DNA of 46,602 bases from Lactiplantibacillus plajomi (GCF_005405405.1 NZ_BJDZ01000023.1:1-46602); one strand, 5' to 3'; positions 17,050-26,372 are shown, counted from the stretch's first letter. Notes: generated by a model from the letters alone, not told the origin. Numbers and translations are program-made.

Positions 17050-19047
17050 ATGGGAAACGCACAAACTGTAAAACTATTAACGCCGATCAACGGTGACATT
17101 ATGCCGTTGTCAGCCGTGGCGGACCCGGTCTTTTCGGCCGGAATGATGGGCTTGGGTTTCGGCATTAAGCCTAGTAACGGAACGGTCGTTGCACCGGTGA
17201 CCGGGACGGTGACGATGGTGGCGGAAACTAAGCACGCCATCGGCTTTACCACGCCGGACAACAACCTAGAAGTGTTGGTCCACCTGGGTATTGACACGGT
17301 CGACTTAAAGGGCGCACCGTTCAAGCTGAACGTGGCGGCCGGGGACACCGTTCAAGCCGGGGATTCAATCGCGACGATGGACTTGGCGGCGGTCGAAGCG
17401 GGCAATAAGCAAACGACGGTCATTGTAGCCGTAACTAATTCAAGTGATAAGTTAGCTGAGTTGGATCCCGTAACCGGTACGTTGGAAGCCGGGCAGGTGG
17501 CTGCGACCGGCCGCCTAAACGCCAACACGTATAACGCGAAGCGCCAGGGTAAATTACCCAAAGCTGGTAAGTATGACCAGTTAGCGGCCGACATCGTTGA
17601 GAACGTGGGCGGGGTCGAAAACATCAATAGTTTAATTCACTGCATTACCCGCTTACGGTTTTACTTAAAGGATGAAAGCAAGGCCAACGATGACATTGTC
17701 CGTGACTTGAAGGGCGTCATTGACGTGGCCAAGGCTGGCGGCCAATACCAGGTTGTTATCGGTCCAGCCGTGACCGACGTTTACGACGCGGTCATTAAGC
17801 AGATCGGACCGGAATTTTCTAACGACGCCGAAACGGCCAAGGTCGTCGCCGAAACCAACGCGGCGTCTAAGCGGCCGAAGACGGCCTGGGGTACCGTTAA
17901 GTGGGGCTTTAGCAACTTAATCGGGGTCATCACCGGTTCGATGATTCCAGTAATCGGGTTGCTGGCTGCTTCCGGGATTTTAAAGGGTATCTTAGCCGTT
18001 CTGATTACCTTTAAGTTTGTGAGTGATACCGCCCCGACGTACGTCATCATCAACGCGATGAGTGACTCGGTCTTTTACTTCCTACCAATCTTCGTTGGTT
18101 TTACGGCGGGCAAGAAGCTGGGTGCCGACCCGGTGATCATGGGAATCGTCGGTGGGGTGCTGACCTACCCGTCGATCGTGGCCTTAGCGGGTGGTAAAGC
18201 CACCAGCACGATTTTAGGAATGGGCGTTAACGCCGACTTCTTCGGTTTGCCAGTCCACGTGGCGTCCTACACCTACTCAATTTTCCCAATGATTGCGGCC
18301 GCCTGGTTAGCAAGTAAGTTGGAACCGTGGTTGAAACGGGTGATTCCGGCCGTTTTACGGATGATTTTCGTACCATTGATCGAAGTGGTCGTGATTTCCG
18401 GTGCCATCCTATTATTCCTGGGACCAATTATTACGGTCCTATCCACGGCGTTAGCTAACGGGATCGTGGCCATTTACAACCTTAGTCCGGCCATTTCGGG
18501 CTTGATTATCGGTGGTTTCTACCAAGTGCTGGTTATCTTCGGGTTACACTGGGCGATTATTCCAATCGTGGCCAACGACATTGCAACCACCGGCCACAGT
18601 TACCTCAACGCCATCGTTTCCGCAACGATGGTCGCACAGGGGGGCGCCGTTTTAGCGATTGCTTTGAAGTCGAAATTAGCGAACATTCAAGAATTAGCTT
18701 GGCCGGCTACGATTTCCGCGTTCTGCGGGGTCACCGAACCGGCGATGTACGGGATTAACTTGAAGTACGGGCGGGCCTTCGTCACGGCCAGCATCGGGGC
18801 CGCGGTCGGCGGGTTACTGACCGGGTTGATGCGGGTCAACATGTGGGGCTTTACCGGTTCACTGATTGGGTTCACCTCGTTTATCAATCCGAAGGGCTCC
18901 GACTTTAGTTTCTGGGGCTTCTGGATTGCGTCAATCGTGACAATCATCGTGTCCTTCACACTGACTTGGATGTTTGGCTTTAAGGATGAAGACGCTGCGG
19001 CGGTTAAAGTTGCGCCGAAGAAGCGTCACTTGGGCCAAGCGGCTTAA
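17050..19047 (+). CDS. Trehalose PTS EIIABC
   Basis: A 665-residue three-domain transporter in the order IIA-IIB-IIC. The glucose-type IIA domain (about 1-150) has its His in LEVLVHLGIDTV. The IIB domain (about 170-260) has its Cys in LIHCITRLRF. The IIC domain fills the rest with about ten membrane segments and the conserved FCGVTEPAMYGIN motif. It imports trehalose as trehalose 6-phosphate for TreA. Most trehalose EII proteins are BC or BCA; a fused leading IIA domain makes this one self-contained. The start at 17050 follows GAGGG, 15 bases after treA. Confidence 0.93.
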   Translation: MGNAQTVKLLTPINGDIMPLSAVADPVFSAGMMGLGFGIKPSNGTVVAPVTGTVTMVAETKHAIGFTTPDNNLEVLVHLGIDTVDLKGAPFKLNVAAGDTVQAGDSIATMDLAAVEAGNKQTTVIVAVTNSSDKLAELDPVTGTLEAGQVAATGRLNANTYNAKRQGKLPKAGKYDQLAADIVENVGGVENINSLIHCITRLRFYLKDESKANDDIVRDLKGVIDVAKAGGQYQVVIGPAVTDVYDAVIKQIGPEFSNDAETAKVVAETNAASKRPKTAWGTVKWGFSNLIGVITGSMIPVIGLLAASGILKGILAVLITFKFVSDTAPTYVIINAMSDSVFYFLPIFVGFTAGKKLGADPVIMGIVGGVLTYPSIVALAGGKATSTILGMGVNADFFGLPVHVASYTYSIFPMIAAAWLASKLEPWLKRVIPAVLRMIFVPLIEVVVISGAILLFLGPIITVLSTALANGIVAIYNLSPAISGLIIGGFYQVLVIFGLHWAIIPIVANDIATTGHSYLNAIVSATMVAQGGAVLAIALKSKLANIQELAWPATISAFCGVTEPAMYGINLKYGRAFVTASIGAAVGGLLTGLMRVNMWGFTGSLIGFTSFINPKGSDFSFWGFWIASIVTIIVSFTLTWMFGFKDEDAAAVKVAPKKRHLGQAA

Positions 19048-19065
19048 TTAAAAATTGACCTTAAA

Positions 19066-19104
19066 AAGGGGGCACCGCTACAGAATCAGCGGTGCCCCTT
19101 TGTT
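19066..19104 (+). terminator. Terminator of the tre operon
   Basis: GGGGCACCGCT pairs with AGCGGTGCCCC (about 19069-19098) around an 8-base loop, followed by TTTGTTTG. Confidence 0.85.
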
Positions 19105-19125
19105 TGTGAATCATAATAGTCGAAA

Positions 19126-19172
19126 CGTGCGCCAAAAATCAGCTGGTGAGCTTAACCAACTTTTGGCACACG
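19126..19172 (-). terminator. Probable 3' hairpin of the gene at 19186
   Basis: CGTGCGCCAAAA (19126-19137) and TTTTGGCACACG (19161-19172) pair with one mismatch, with an inner stem of the AGCTGGT/ACCAACT type. On the minus strand it starts 14 bases after the stop codon and is followed by a short T-containing tail, so it probably ends that transcript. Confidence 0.55.
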
Positions 19173-19185
19173 CTCGCGTTATCGA

Positions 19186-19977
19186 TTACCGGCGGCCAGC
19201 GGTAACGGTGGCTAACCGGGCTTGTTGCCGGATGGCCTCAACGTAGATGCGAACAAAGTCCGTGCCGTAAGCCGCCGCTAATTGTTGCTCTAAATTAGGG
19301 GTCGGTGGTAATTCGCGGAGCAGTGGCCGAATCCATTGGTTGGTCGGTAACAAACGCAGTAATTTGTGACTGGTAAACTGGGAAAACAGTAAGTTGCGAC
19401 CGAAGTACTTACCGAGCCGTTCTTGAAAGACTGGTTGCGTAACTGGCACCAGTTGTAAGCTGCTGTTGTTCATGTTGCCCAGCAGTAACTTGGCACTCGG
19501 AAAGTCAGCGTGCAGGTCAAGTCGTTGGTTTTTATACGCCCGGGCGATCACCGGGGAGAGCTGGACGAGCCAGATCAGCTGGTGTTGTTCAAGGTGTAAA
19601 ATCAACCGTAACGTGATGATGTCCGCCGTACTTAATTGGTAACTATAACGTCGAAGTATCGGTGGTGTTAGCTGGTTGCGTAGCGTCTGTTGGACGGCCG
19701 TGAAATTACCGGCTTCCCAAGTGACCGTCAGTTGGTCGTGGTTGGTGAGCCACAAGGTGTGGTCCGCGATTCGCAGGGTTAAAAAAGCGGGTCGTTGACC
19801 ACCGGGCTGGTCTAACATGAGCAGCCAGTAGGAGCTTGCGCTGGAGCGTGCAAAGTTACGGGCTAACACGTGGACGTTAGTCGGTAAGGCCGTTTGCACG
19901 GCGACTTGCAGGCGGCGGCGATCGTCCGCCGCGTTAACGAATTGATCTGGATCGTGGGTAATTCGTCGTTTCGCCAT
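19186..19977 (-). CDS. Hypothetical protein, 263 residues
   Basis: I do not recognise this protein. It appears cytoplasmic, with no signal or membrane segment, and is rich in Leu, Gln and Arg. The N-terminal half alternates strands (SSYWLLMLDQ, PAFLTLRIADHTLWLTNHD). The C-terminal half looks helical with many basic residues (LEQQLAAAYGTDFVRIYVEAIRQQARL). AGGAGGGG before the ATG supports the start. It is monocistronic, divergent from the GH65 gene and convergent with the tre operon. A functional link to either is not shown. Confidence 0.65.
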   Translation of the reverse strand: MAKRRITHDPDQFVNAADDRRRLQVAVQTALPTNVHVLARNFARSSASSYWLLMLDQPGGQRPAFLTLRIADHTLWLTNHDQLTVTWEAGNFTAVQQTLRNQLTPPILRRYSYQLSTADIITLRLILHLEQHQLIWLVQLSPVIARAYKNQRLDLHADFPSAKLLLGNMNNSSLQLVPVTQPVFQERLGKYFGRNLLFSQFTSHKLLRLLPTNQWIRPLLRELPPTPNLEQQLAAAYGTDFVRIYVEAIRQQARLATVTAGRR

Positions 19978-20161
19978 TGGTATCCCCTCCTAACTGGTAC
20001 ACCGCCTTAAGTATAGGTCAATTTCGTGGCAACCACACGTGAAAGTGCCTTGAAATTCTCCCGCCGAACCAATTCTGTGGTCTGCGCACGGTTAGGACTA
20101 TAATGGACGCGAACGGCAGGTACGAAAAGCCCGTTGTGAATTTTTACTTAGGGGGCATTGC

Positions 20162-22345
20162 ATGAGTTTATGGACAATTGACGCAACGCAACCAACACCG
20201 GAACTGGCCTCACAATTAACGGTCAGCAACGGGTTGATCGGGATTAAGGATCTTGCCGAAATTCCGGGCCTTCAAACTGGTCCGCTAACCGATACGGTCG
20301 GGTACGTTAACGGTTTTTACGATTACCAACCAATTAAATACGGTGAGGCGCAGTTTGGGTTTCCGCAACGTAATCAAATGATGGTACCACTACCCGCACC
20401 GACGCGGTTCGAACTGTGGTTAGACGGCCAACCAGTCGATTTGAATCAGGGCACGATTTTAGCACAGGGGTTCCACCTTTCGATGAAAACCGGCCAGTTT
20501 GAGCACTGCATGACCTGGGAAGAACGGCGGACCGGTCGCCAATTGGAGATTAAGTTGCAACGGTTAACCAGCTTAAAAATGGCGGCGTTATTAACACAAC
20601 GGATTCAAATTCAGCCGTTGAATTTTGACCACGGGCAGTTGCGGTTGATTTCTGGACTGCACGTGCGCGGGATGGTGCAACCGAAAGCTTTTGATCCGCG
20701 GTTGGCCGGATTTGATACCAGTGATATTTTGGCGCACCAACAAATTACGTCGTTTGCAACCGACTTTCGCGGCACGACCTTTACCGCGTCGCATAGTCGC
20801 CAGCAGCTAAGCACGGTGACGCATTACGACCAGCCGGGGCACTGGTTAGCGGATGGTAACTGGACCAGTCAATTCGACCTTGATCGGCAACCGGTCGCGT
20901 TGACCAAGACCATTTGGCATAGCCTGGGACGGGCCACGCTGACCGCGCTGATCAAGCGGCAACTGATGCAGCCATTTGCAACGATTGCGGCGGCTCAGCA
21001 AACGGCCCTCCGGGAATTTTGGCAAACCAGTGATATTCAGATTACTGGTGACGCGGAGTCGCAACGCGGTATTCGCTTTTCCCAATTTGGGTTATTACAG
21101 GCGCTGGGTATTCATGGTGGTCGCCAAGGAATTGCCGCTAAGGGCTTGACCGGGAGCGGTTATAGCGGCCACTATTTCTGGGATACCGAAATTTACGAAG
21201 CACCGTTCTTTTACTGGAATCACCCTAAATTAGCCCGGCGGTTACTGATGGTTCGTTACCAGCAATTACCGCACGCTAAGGCTTACGCCAAGTCGTTGGG
21301 ACTGAGCGGGGCGCTATTCCCGTGGCGGACAATTAACGGCGAGGAGTCGTCAGCGTACTTTCCAGCTAGCACGGCGGCGATTCACATTGACGCTGACATT
21401 GCTTACCTCGTGATTCGGTATTATCAAATCACGCACGACCACGAGTTTATGCAAAATTACGGGGTTGAGTTATTACTGGCGACCAGCCGGTTTTACCTTG
21501 GTTACGGGAACTTTGACCCGCAAAAGGGCTTCGTCTTGAACACCGTCACCGGACCGGATGAATACACCGCGTTAGTTGATAACAACGCCTACACGAACTA
21601 CCTCGTGCAGTTCGAATTGCGCTACTTAACGACGCACTACCAGCGAGCGGACCTGCAACGCTACGGAGTAACCGCGGCCGAATGGACGCAATTTAAGGCC
21701 GCGGCTGCAAGGATGTACTTTGAAAAGCACGGTGACTTGATCGCGCAGGACGATAGCTTTCTAACCAAGCGGCGAATCAACCTTAACCGGATTCCGCGCG
21801 ACCACTTCCCCTTGCTAATGCACTACCACCCCTTAGTATTGTACCGGCTGCAGGTGCTAAAACAGGCGGACTTACTGTTGGCGATGGTCTTACTACCAGA
21901 ACAGTTTTCGGATGCGGAGGTTCAGACGAGTTACGACTATTACGAACCGATTACGACTCACGACTCGTCGTTATCACCGGCCATTTATGCGATTGCCGCG
22001 GCGCGGTTGGGACAAGCTAGCGGTGCGACCAAATTCTTTAAACGGACGGTCAATACCGACTTGGAAAATTTACAAGGTAACACGGCTGACGGGTTGCACT
22101 TGGCTGCCATGGGTGGTAGTTGGATCACCTTTGCCTGGGGCTTGATGGGCTTGACCGTTGACGACCACTACGCGACTTTACACCCGGTCTTACCCCACGG
22201 TTGGACCCGCTGCACGTTTAAGTTACGGTACCGCCAGCAGCGTTACGCCATCACGGTGACTCCGGAAAAGTTAAGCGTTAGCGGCGCGCCAACGACCGTC
22301 ACGATTGATCAGAAACAGCGTTTGATTACGCTGAATCCTGAATAG
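20162..22345 (+). CDS. GH65 glycoside phosphorylase (maltose phosphorylase-like)
   Basis: A 727-residue enzyme of glycoside hydrolase family 65. Characteristic parts are GYSGHYFWDTEIYEAPFF, the region ALFPWRTINGEE, the general acid Glu in TGPDEYTALVDNNAYTN, and the phosphate-binding THDSSLSPAIYAIAAA. Members split maltose, trehalose, kojibiose or nigerose with phosphate to glucose and beta-glucose 1-phosphate, or act on trehalose 6-phosphate. The sequence alone does not fix which. No beta-phosphoglucomutase or sugar transporter is next to it, though the trehalose operon is 1 kb away. A TATAAT at 20099-20104 and GGGGG before the ATG support an independent transcript. Confidence 0.9.
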   Translation: MSLWTIDATQPTPELASQLTVSNGLIGIKDLAEIPGLQTGPLTDTVGYVNGFYDYQPIKYGEAQFGFPQRNQMMVPLPAPTRFELWLDGQPVDLNQGTILAQGFHLSMKTGQFEHCMTWEERRTGRQLEIKLQRLTSLKMAALLTQRIQIQPLNFDHGQLRLISGLHVRGMVQPKAFDPRLAGFDTSDILAHQQITSFATDFRGTTFTASHSRQQLSTVTHYDQPGHWLADGNWTSQFDLDRQPVALTKTIWHSLGRATLTALIKRQLMQPFATIAAAQQTALREFWQTSDIQITGDAESQRGIRFSQFGLLQALGIHGGRQGIAAKGLTGSGYSGHYFWDTEIYEAPFFYWNHPKLARRLLMVRYQQLPHAKAYAKSLGLSGALFPWRTINGEESSAYFPASTAAIHIDADIAYLVIRYYQITHDHEFMQNYGVELLLATSRFYLGYGNFDPQKGFVLNTVTGPDEYTALVDNNAYTNYLVQFELRYLTTHYQRADLQRYGVTAAEWTQFKAAAARMYFEKHGDLIAQDDSFLTKRRINLNRIPRDHFPLLMHYHPLVLYRLQVLKQADLLLAMVLLPEQFSDAEVQTSYDYYEPITTHDSSLSPAIYAIAAARLGQASGATKFFKRTVNTDLENLQGNTADGLHLAAMGGSWITFAWGLMGLTVDDHYATLHPVLPHGWTRCTFKLRYRQQRYAITVTPEKLSVSGAPTTVTIDQKQRLITLNPE

Positions 22346-22469
22346 GCTGTTAGTCCAGAATGGAATATTAACCAGTCCAAACACGAGTTGTTCACGAGTC
22401 GGCCCGGCTTTATGATAAAAGGGTAGACTTGCAGAAAATAGCAGTAAAATGCGCTAGGAATGGTGAAAT

Positions 22470-23033
22470 ATGAAACGAATTATTGTCGGAATGACCGGTG
22501 CGTCGGGCAGCGTGTACGCCGTGGACCTATTGGAAAAGTTACATCAAAATCCCAACGTTGAAGTCCACCTCGTAATGAGTGCCTGGGCGCAGAAAAATTT
22601 GGAGTTAGAGACGGATTACCAGTTAAAGCAGCTAAAAGCGCTGGCCGATTTTACTTACCACATCAACGACCAGGGTGCGACCATTGCAAGTGGCTCGTTT
22701 TTAAATGACGGCATGGTGATTGTGCCGGCCAGCATGAAGACGGTCGCTGGGATTGCGTACGGGTTCGGCGATAACTTGATTGCACGGGCCGCTGACGTGA
22801 CCATCAAAGAACAGCGTAAATTAGTGATTGTTCCACGTGAAACACCGTTAAGCGTAATTCACCTGGAAAACCTTACGAAGCTCGCTCAGCTGGGTGCTCA
22901 GATTATTCCGCCGATTCCGGCCTTTTATAACCATCCGCAAACCATTCAGGACTTGGTCAATCACCAAACGATGAAAATTTTGGACGCCTTCCATATTCAA
23001 AACGATGCGGATGGCCGCTGGGAGGGGGATTAG
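22470..23033 (+). CDS. lpdB: Flavin prenyltransferase subunit of gallate decarboxylase (UbiX-like)
   Basis: A 187-residue UbiX/Pad1-family protein with the N-terminal FMN-binding motif GMTGASGSVYAVDLL and the central VIVPASMKTVAGIAYGFGDNLI. Such proteins make prenylated FMN, the cofactor of UbiD-type decarboxylases. In L. plantarum lpdB lies beside lpdD, while the catalytic subunit gene lpdC is elsewhere near tannase; the same split is seen here, as no UbiD-like gene is in the window. The product works with LpdC in decarboxylating gallate and protocatechuate. A promoter (TTGTTC, 17 bases, TATGAT) lies shortly upstream. Confidence 0.88.
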   Translation: MKRIIVGMTGASGSVYAVDLLEKLHQNPNVEVHLVMSAWAQKNLELETDYQLKQLKALADFTYHINDQGATIASGSFLNDGMVIVPASMKTVAGIAYGFGDNLIARAADVTIKEQRKLVIVPRETPLSVIHLENLTKLAQLGAQIIPPIPAFYNHPQTIQDLVNHQTMKILDAFHIQNDADGRWEGD

Positions 23034-23035
23034 CC

Positions 23036-23446
23036 GTGCCGACGTTTAAAACGGAACGGGCGGGTTACCAAATGACGGCAACCCTCCAAGTTATCGGCTT
23101 TGACTTACTAGTTGTTGTCACTGGGGGGAGTAACCCGCACATTGGGGACGTCACGATGGTCACTGCTGAGGGAACGCCCCAGACGGTTCGGTTTCCAAGC
23201 CATGACGGCCGCTTTCATAAGGACGACTTTATTTCGATCCGATTGGCCACGGCGCTCCAGCCGCACTTGACCGGTAGTTGTACGGTAACGGCCGGGATAC
23301 ACGTGAATCAAATTATCAAGGCACAGATCGCGGCGGCCGCACCGATGACCGATGACCTAGCGCACCAAATAATCGCGTGGTTAGCGGCGCACCCGGTTAA
23401 TGCCGCTCGGCCACAGTATTACGGTAAAGATGAACAGCCTAAATAG
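23036..23446 (+). CDS. lpdD: Gallate decarboxylase subunit D
   Basis: A 136-residue protein of the small D subunit type found with lpdB. Its sequence has two recognisable parts: a beta-rich N-terminal half with VVTGGSNPHIGDVTMV, and DDFISIRLATALQP with a following domain. Its biochemical role is not settled; L. plantarum decarboxylase needs B and C for activity. The start is a GTG at 23036, three bases after the lpdB stop, with GGAGGGGG upstream, so the pair is probably translated together. Symbol given because of sequence and its adjacency to lpdB. Confidence 0.82.
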   Translation: MPTFKTERAGYQMTATLQVIGFDLLVVVTGGSNPHIGDVTMVTAEGTPQTVRFPSHDGRFHKDDFISIRLATALQPHLTGSCTVTAGIHVNQIIKAQIAAAAPMTDDLAHQIIAWLAAHPVNAARPQYYGKDEQPK

Positions 23447-23447
23447 C

Positions 23448-23499
23448 AAAACGTGTGCTTTTGATCAGCTCAACTGAGTTAATCAAAAGCACACGTTTT
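23448..23499. terminator. Bidirectional terminator after lpdD
   Basis: A perfect 18-bp inverted repeat (23448-23465 with 23482-23499) with 16 bases between arms and terminal T runs lies between the convergent lpdD and Rrf2-type genes. Confidence 0.9.
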
Positions 23500-23500
23500 T

Positions 23501-23941
23501 TTAGGCTTGGGCGTCTTTTTTAGCCTGTTCAACCAGGATGTTGTCTACGATGTCTTGTAGGGTCGTTCGGGCTAAACGGGCTTCGGCGGCCGTCTGGGCG
23601 TCTTGGTAGTACTGCTTTAAAACGGTCTGGATATTGCCGCCGACGATGCAGGCCGGGTTGGTCTTGGGGTCGACCGCAAACAGCGGTTTGTCGCCTTCAA
23701 CGGCGTAAAAAACGCGGAGCAGTGAGATTTCACCAAGCGGCTTGGCAAGCTCCGGGTTGGCAGTGCCGGCAGTGGTCGTAATCAGCCCGGCTTGGCGCAA
23801 CTTGCCCATCAATCGACGAACCACTACCGGGCTCGTTTCGATACTGGCGGCAATGGCGTCGGACGTTAACTTGGTGTTAGCGTAAATTTTTAAGTACGCC
23901 AAGAGGTGGATGGCGTCGCTGAAACGGGTAGATACACGCAT
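23501..23941 (-). CDS. Rrf2-family transcription regulator
   Basis: A 146-residue winged-helix regulator of the Rrf2 family: MRVSTRFSDAIHLLAYL, then the recognition part SPVVVRRLMGKLRQAGLI. The iron-sulfur Rrf2 proteins (IscR, NsrR) have three clustered Cys; only one Cys is seen here (NPACIVGG), so this is likely a cluster-free YwnA-like member. The start at 23941 has AAGGAGG 7 bases upstream. It diverges from the tetR gene; its targets are unknown and a role in lpd control is only possible by proximity. Confidence 0.85.
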   Translation of the reverse strand: MRVSTRFSDAIHLLAYLKIYANTKLTSDAIAASIETSPVVVRRLMGKLRQAGLITTTAGTANPELAKPLGEISLLRVFYAVEGDKPLFAVDPKTNPACIVGGNIQTVLKQYYQDAQTAAEARLARTTLQDIVDNILVEQAKKDAQA

Positions 23942-24051
23942 TGCAGATCCTCCTTGTAACATTAATAATTACAGCTATTTTAAACTAGCGGGCGTTTAAA
24001 AGCAATTGATTGTTTCGTATCGTAATGACGTGTAACTTTTCATAATTATAG

Positions 24052-24109
24052 TTGTTTTAGTCAACCGAATCGTTTATGATGAGGCTACCAAAAATTGAGC
24101 AGTCACTGC
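24052..24109 (+). promoter_or_regulatory. tetR promoter with TTGAGC/GCAGT operator motif
   Basis: -35 TTGTTT (24052-24057) and -10 TATGAT (24075-24080) have a 17-base spacer. Immediately after the expected start lies AAAATTGAGCAGTCACTGC (24091-24109), which contains the palindrome GCAGTCACTGC. A related sequence follows the mntH start point. Confidence 0.6.
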
Positions 24110-24125
24110 AAAAAGGAAGTCAATC

Positions 24126-24812
24126 ATGAGCGAACTAGAAACCATCCAGGCCCACTATGCGGCTGCGTTAAGTAAGGATGGCCGTATCAGTAAAACCCAG
24201 CAACGAATCTTGGCGGCCGCGCTAAACCTATTTGCGGCCCGCGGATACGCCGAGGTCAGTACCCGCGAAATTGCGGAGTGTGCCAACGTGGCTGAGGGAA
24301 CGATTTTTCATAATTTTGTTAATAAAGCGGGAATTCTTGACGCCATCATGCAGCCAATTGTGAAGGACGTCTTACCAGAAATGTTAACGACTTTGGATCA
24401 GGCCATTGAGTTACCGCGTGTCCCCACCTTAGAAGGGTTCGTGGTTGCGCTCGTTCGCGACCGGGTCGCCTTCGTTGCTAATAACCGCTCCGCGTTGATT
24501 GTGATCCTATCCCAATTTTTCAGTAACGCGGCTGACCGGGCGGAAGTACTGGCAATGGTCTCGCCAACCATTTTGGCACAGGCGGACCAGGCAATGACTC
24601 GCCTCAAAGCGGCTGGTGAACTCGTCGATTGGCCGAACCGGGTCATTTTACAATTAATTTTTTCGACCTTAGCGGGCTACCTCGTGGAAAATTTACTGAG
24701 TCTCCAACCAAATGAGCAGGCCGTTCAATATCTCAGCGATTTCTTAATAAATGGTTTAACCCCCCGCCGAATCGCGATAAACGTTGCGGGTCATACTAGT
24801 GAGCCAGTTTAG
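24126..24812 (+). CDS. TetR/AcrR-family regulator
   Basis: A 228-residue regulator with an N-terminal TetR helix-turn-helix (QQRILAAALNLFAARGYAEV, STREIAECANVAEGTIFHNF) and an all-helical ligand domain with a unique sequence. It precedes mntH by 160 bases on the same strand. mntH has its own promoter, but the two promoter regions share a motif, so this protein may repress both (inference). The ligand is unknown. GGAAG lies 7 bases before the ATG. Confidence 0.88.
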   Translation: MSELETIQAHYAAALSKDGRISKTQQRILAAALNLFAARGYAEVSTREIAECANVAEGTIFHNFVNKAGILDAIMQPIVKDVLPEMLTTLDQAIELPRVPTLEGFVVALVRDRVAFVANNRSALIVILSQFFSNAADRAEVLAMVSPTILAQADQAMTRLKAAGELVDWPNRVILQLIFSTLAGYLVENLLSLQPNEQAVQYLSDFLINGLTPRRIAINVAGHTSEPV

Positions 24813-24839
24813 GAGCACCAAATTAATAATTAAATTTAA

Positions 24840-24909
24840 TTGACTAATTCCTTCATGATGATATACTACCAAGTGGAATTAAAGTGAGTGCTCAATTTTT
24901 GAGCCGCAC
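24840..24909 (+). promoter_or_regulatory. mntH promoter and downstream operator candidate
   Basis: -35 TTGACT (24840-24845) and -10 TATACT (24862-24867) have a 16-base spacer. Downstream, GCTCAA-TTT-TTGAGC (24890-24904) is a perfect 6-3-6 palindrome followed by CGCACTG, resembling the TTGAGCAGTCACTG sequence of the tetR leader. Confidence 0.65.
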
Positions 24910-24972
24910 TGTTGAGGATCACACAGTAGTCCACAACCTGAATTCTAAACCAATAGAAGAGAGGGTTTCATC

Positions 24973-26361
24973 ATGAAATCAGCAGAAACGAAGGACCACA
25001 CGACACTGAACGCCACAGAAAAGGGCGTGCACTCAACGGGTGCCGATAGTAAGAGCTTGGACGAAGTGAATGGGAGTGTCCGGGTACCAAAGAACGCCAA
25101 CTTCTGGCGAACTTTGATTGCCTATACCGGACCGGGCGCTCTGGTTGCAGTTGGCTATATGGACCCAGGTAACTGGATCACGTCGATTGCAGGGGGTTCA
25201 CAGTATAAGTACGCGTTGCTTTCCGTAATTTTGCTTTCGAGTTTAATTGCGATGTTGCTACAAGCAATGGCCGCGCGGCTTGGGATTGTTACTGGGAAAG
25301 ATTTAGCGCAGTTGACCCGTGAGCGCACGTCGAAAGTCACGGGGATCTTCCTCTGGATTATTACGGAGTTGGCCATTATTGCCACCGACATGGCGGAAAT
25401 CATCGGTTCCGGGATTGCGTTAAAACTATTATTTGGATTTCCACTGATTGTCGGTATCTTGATTACCACCGCCGACGTTTTGTTACTGTTATTGTTAATG
25501 AAATTAGGGTTTCGAAAGATTGAAGCCATCGTGGCCACGCTGGTCGCGGTTATCTTGTTTGTTTTCTTATACGAAGTGATTATTTCCCAACCGAACATTC
25601 CAGAAATGTTCAAGGGTTACGTACCAACGACTAAGATCGTCACGAACTCGTCGATGCTTTACTTAGCACTTGGGATTGTTGGTGCGACCGTGATGCCGCA
25701 TAACTTGTACTTAGGTTCGTCAATTTCACAAACTCGGGCCGTCGACCGGAGTGATAAAAAGGAAGTTGCCAAGGCCGTCAAGTTTACAACGATTGATTCC
25801 AACATTCAGTTGTCGGTGGCGTTTGTCGTTAACAGCTTGCTCTTGATTTTAGGGGCCGCCTTATTCTATGGCACGAACGGTGATTTGGGTCGCTTCGTCG
25901 ACTTATATAATGCGCTGGGCGACAGTAAAATCGTTGGCGCGATTGCCAGTCCGGTCCTCAGTATGTTGTTTGCGATTGCCCTGTTATCATCCGGGCAAAG
26001 CTCAACGATTACCGGGACCTTATCCGGGCAAATCATCATGGAAGGGTTTATCCGCTTACGGATGCCACTCTGGGCCCAACGGCTATTAACGCGGTTGATT
26101 TCCGTTGCGCCGGTTTTGGCCTTTGCCATTTACTACCATGGGAACGAAGCCAAAATCGAAAGTCTGTTGACGTTCTCGCAGGTGTTCTTAAGTATCGCCT
26201 TACCATTTGCGATGATTCCACTGGTTAAATTCACTAGTGATGCCAAGTTAATGGGAAGCTTTAAGAACCGGGCCTGGGTCAAATACACGGCCTGGATCGT
26301 CACGGCAATTTTAATCGTCCTAAACGTCTGGTTGATTCTACAAACGTTAGGCTTAGCTTAA
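24973..26361 (+). CDS. mntH: Nramp-type manganese/divalent metal transporter
   Basis: A 462-residue proton-coupled metal importer with about eleven membrane segments. The metal site is visible as DPGN in [11 protein letters not shown] (segment 1) and MPH in [12 protein letters not shown] (segment 6). Lactobacilli of this group import large amounts of manganese to replace superoxide dismutase, and several mntH paralogues are common, so the paralogue number is not assigned. A hydrophilic N-terminal tail of about 45 residues precedes segment 1. GAGAGGG precedes the ATG. No yybP-type manganese riboswitch was recognised in the leader. Confidence 0.94.
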   Translation: MKSAETKDHTTLNATEKGVHSTGADSKSLDEVNGSVRVPKNANFWRTLIAYTGPGALVAVGYMDPGNWITSIAGGSQYKYALLSVILLSSLIAMLLQAMAARLGIVTGKDLAQLTRERTSKVTGIFLWIITELAIIATDMAEIIGSGIALKLLFGFPLIVGILITTADVLLLLLLMKLGFRKIEAIVATLVAVILFVFLYEVIISQPNIPEMFKGYVPTTKIVTNSSMLYLALGIVGATVMPHNLYLGSSISQTRAVDRSDKKEVAKAVKFTTIDSNIQLSVAFVVNSLLLILGAALFYGTNGDLGRFVDLYNALGDSKIVGAIASPVLSMLFAIALLSSGQSSTITGTLSGQIIMEGFIRLRMPLWAQRLLTRLISVAPVLAFAIYYHGNEAKIESLLTFSQVFLSIALPFAMIPLVKFTSDAKLMGSFKNRAWVKYTAWIVTAILIVLNVWLILQTLGLA

Positions 26362-26372
26362 TCAAATTAAAC

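Noticed and set aside
19161-19170. TTTTGGCACA matching the mannitol operator core, suggesting a second MtlR site
   Set aside because: It lies in the 3' hairpin of a minus-strand gene rather than a promoter, so the 10-base match is probably chance.
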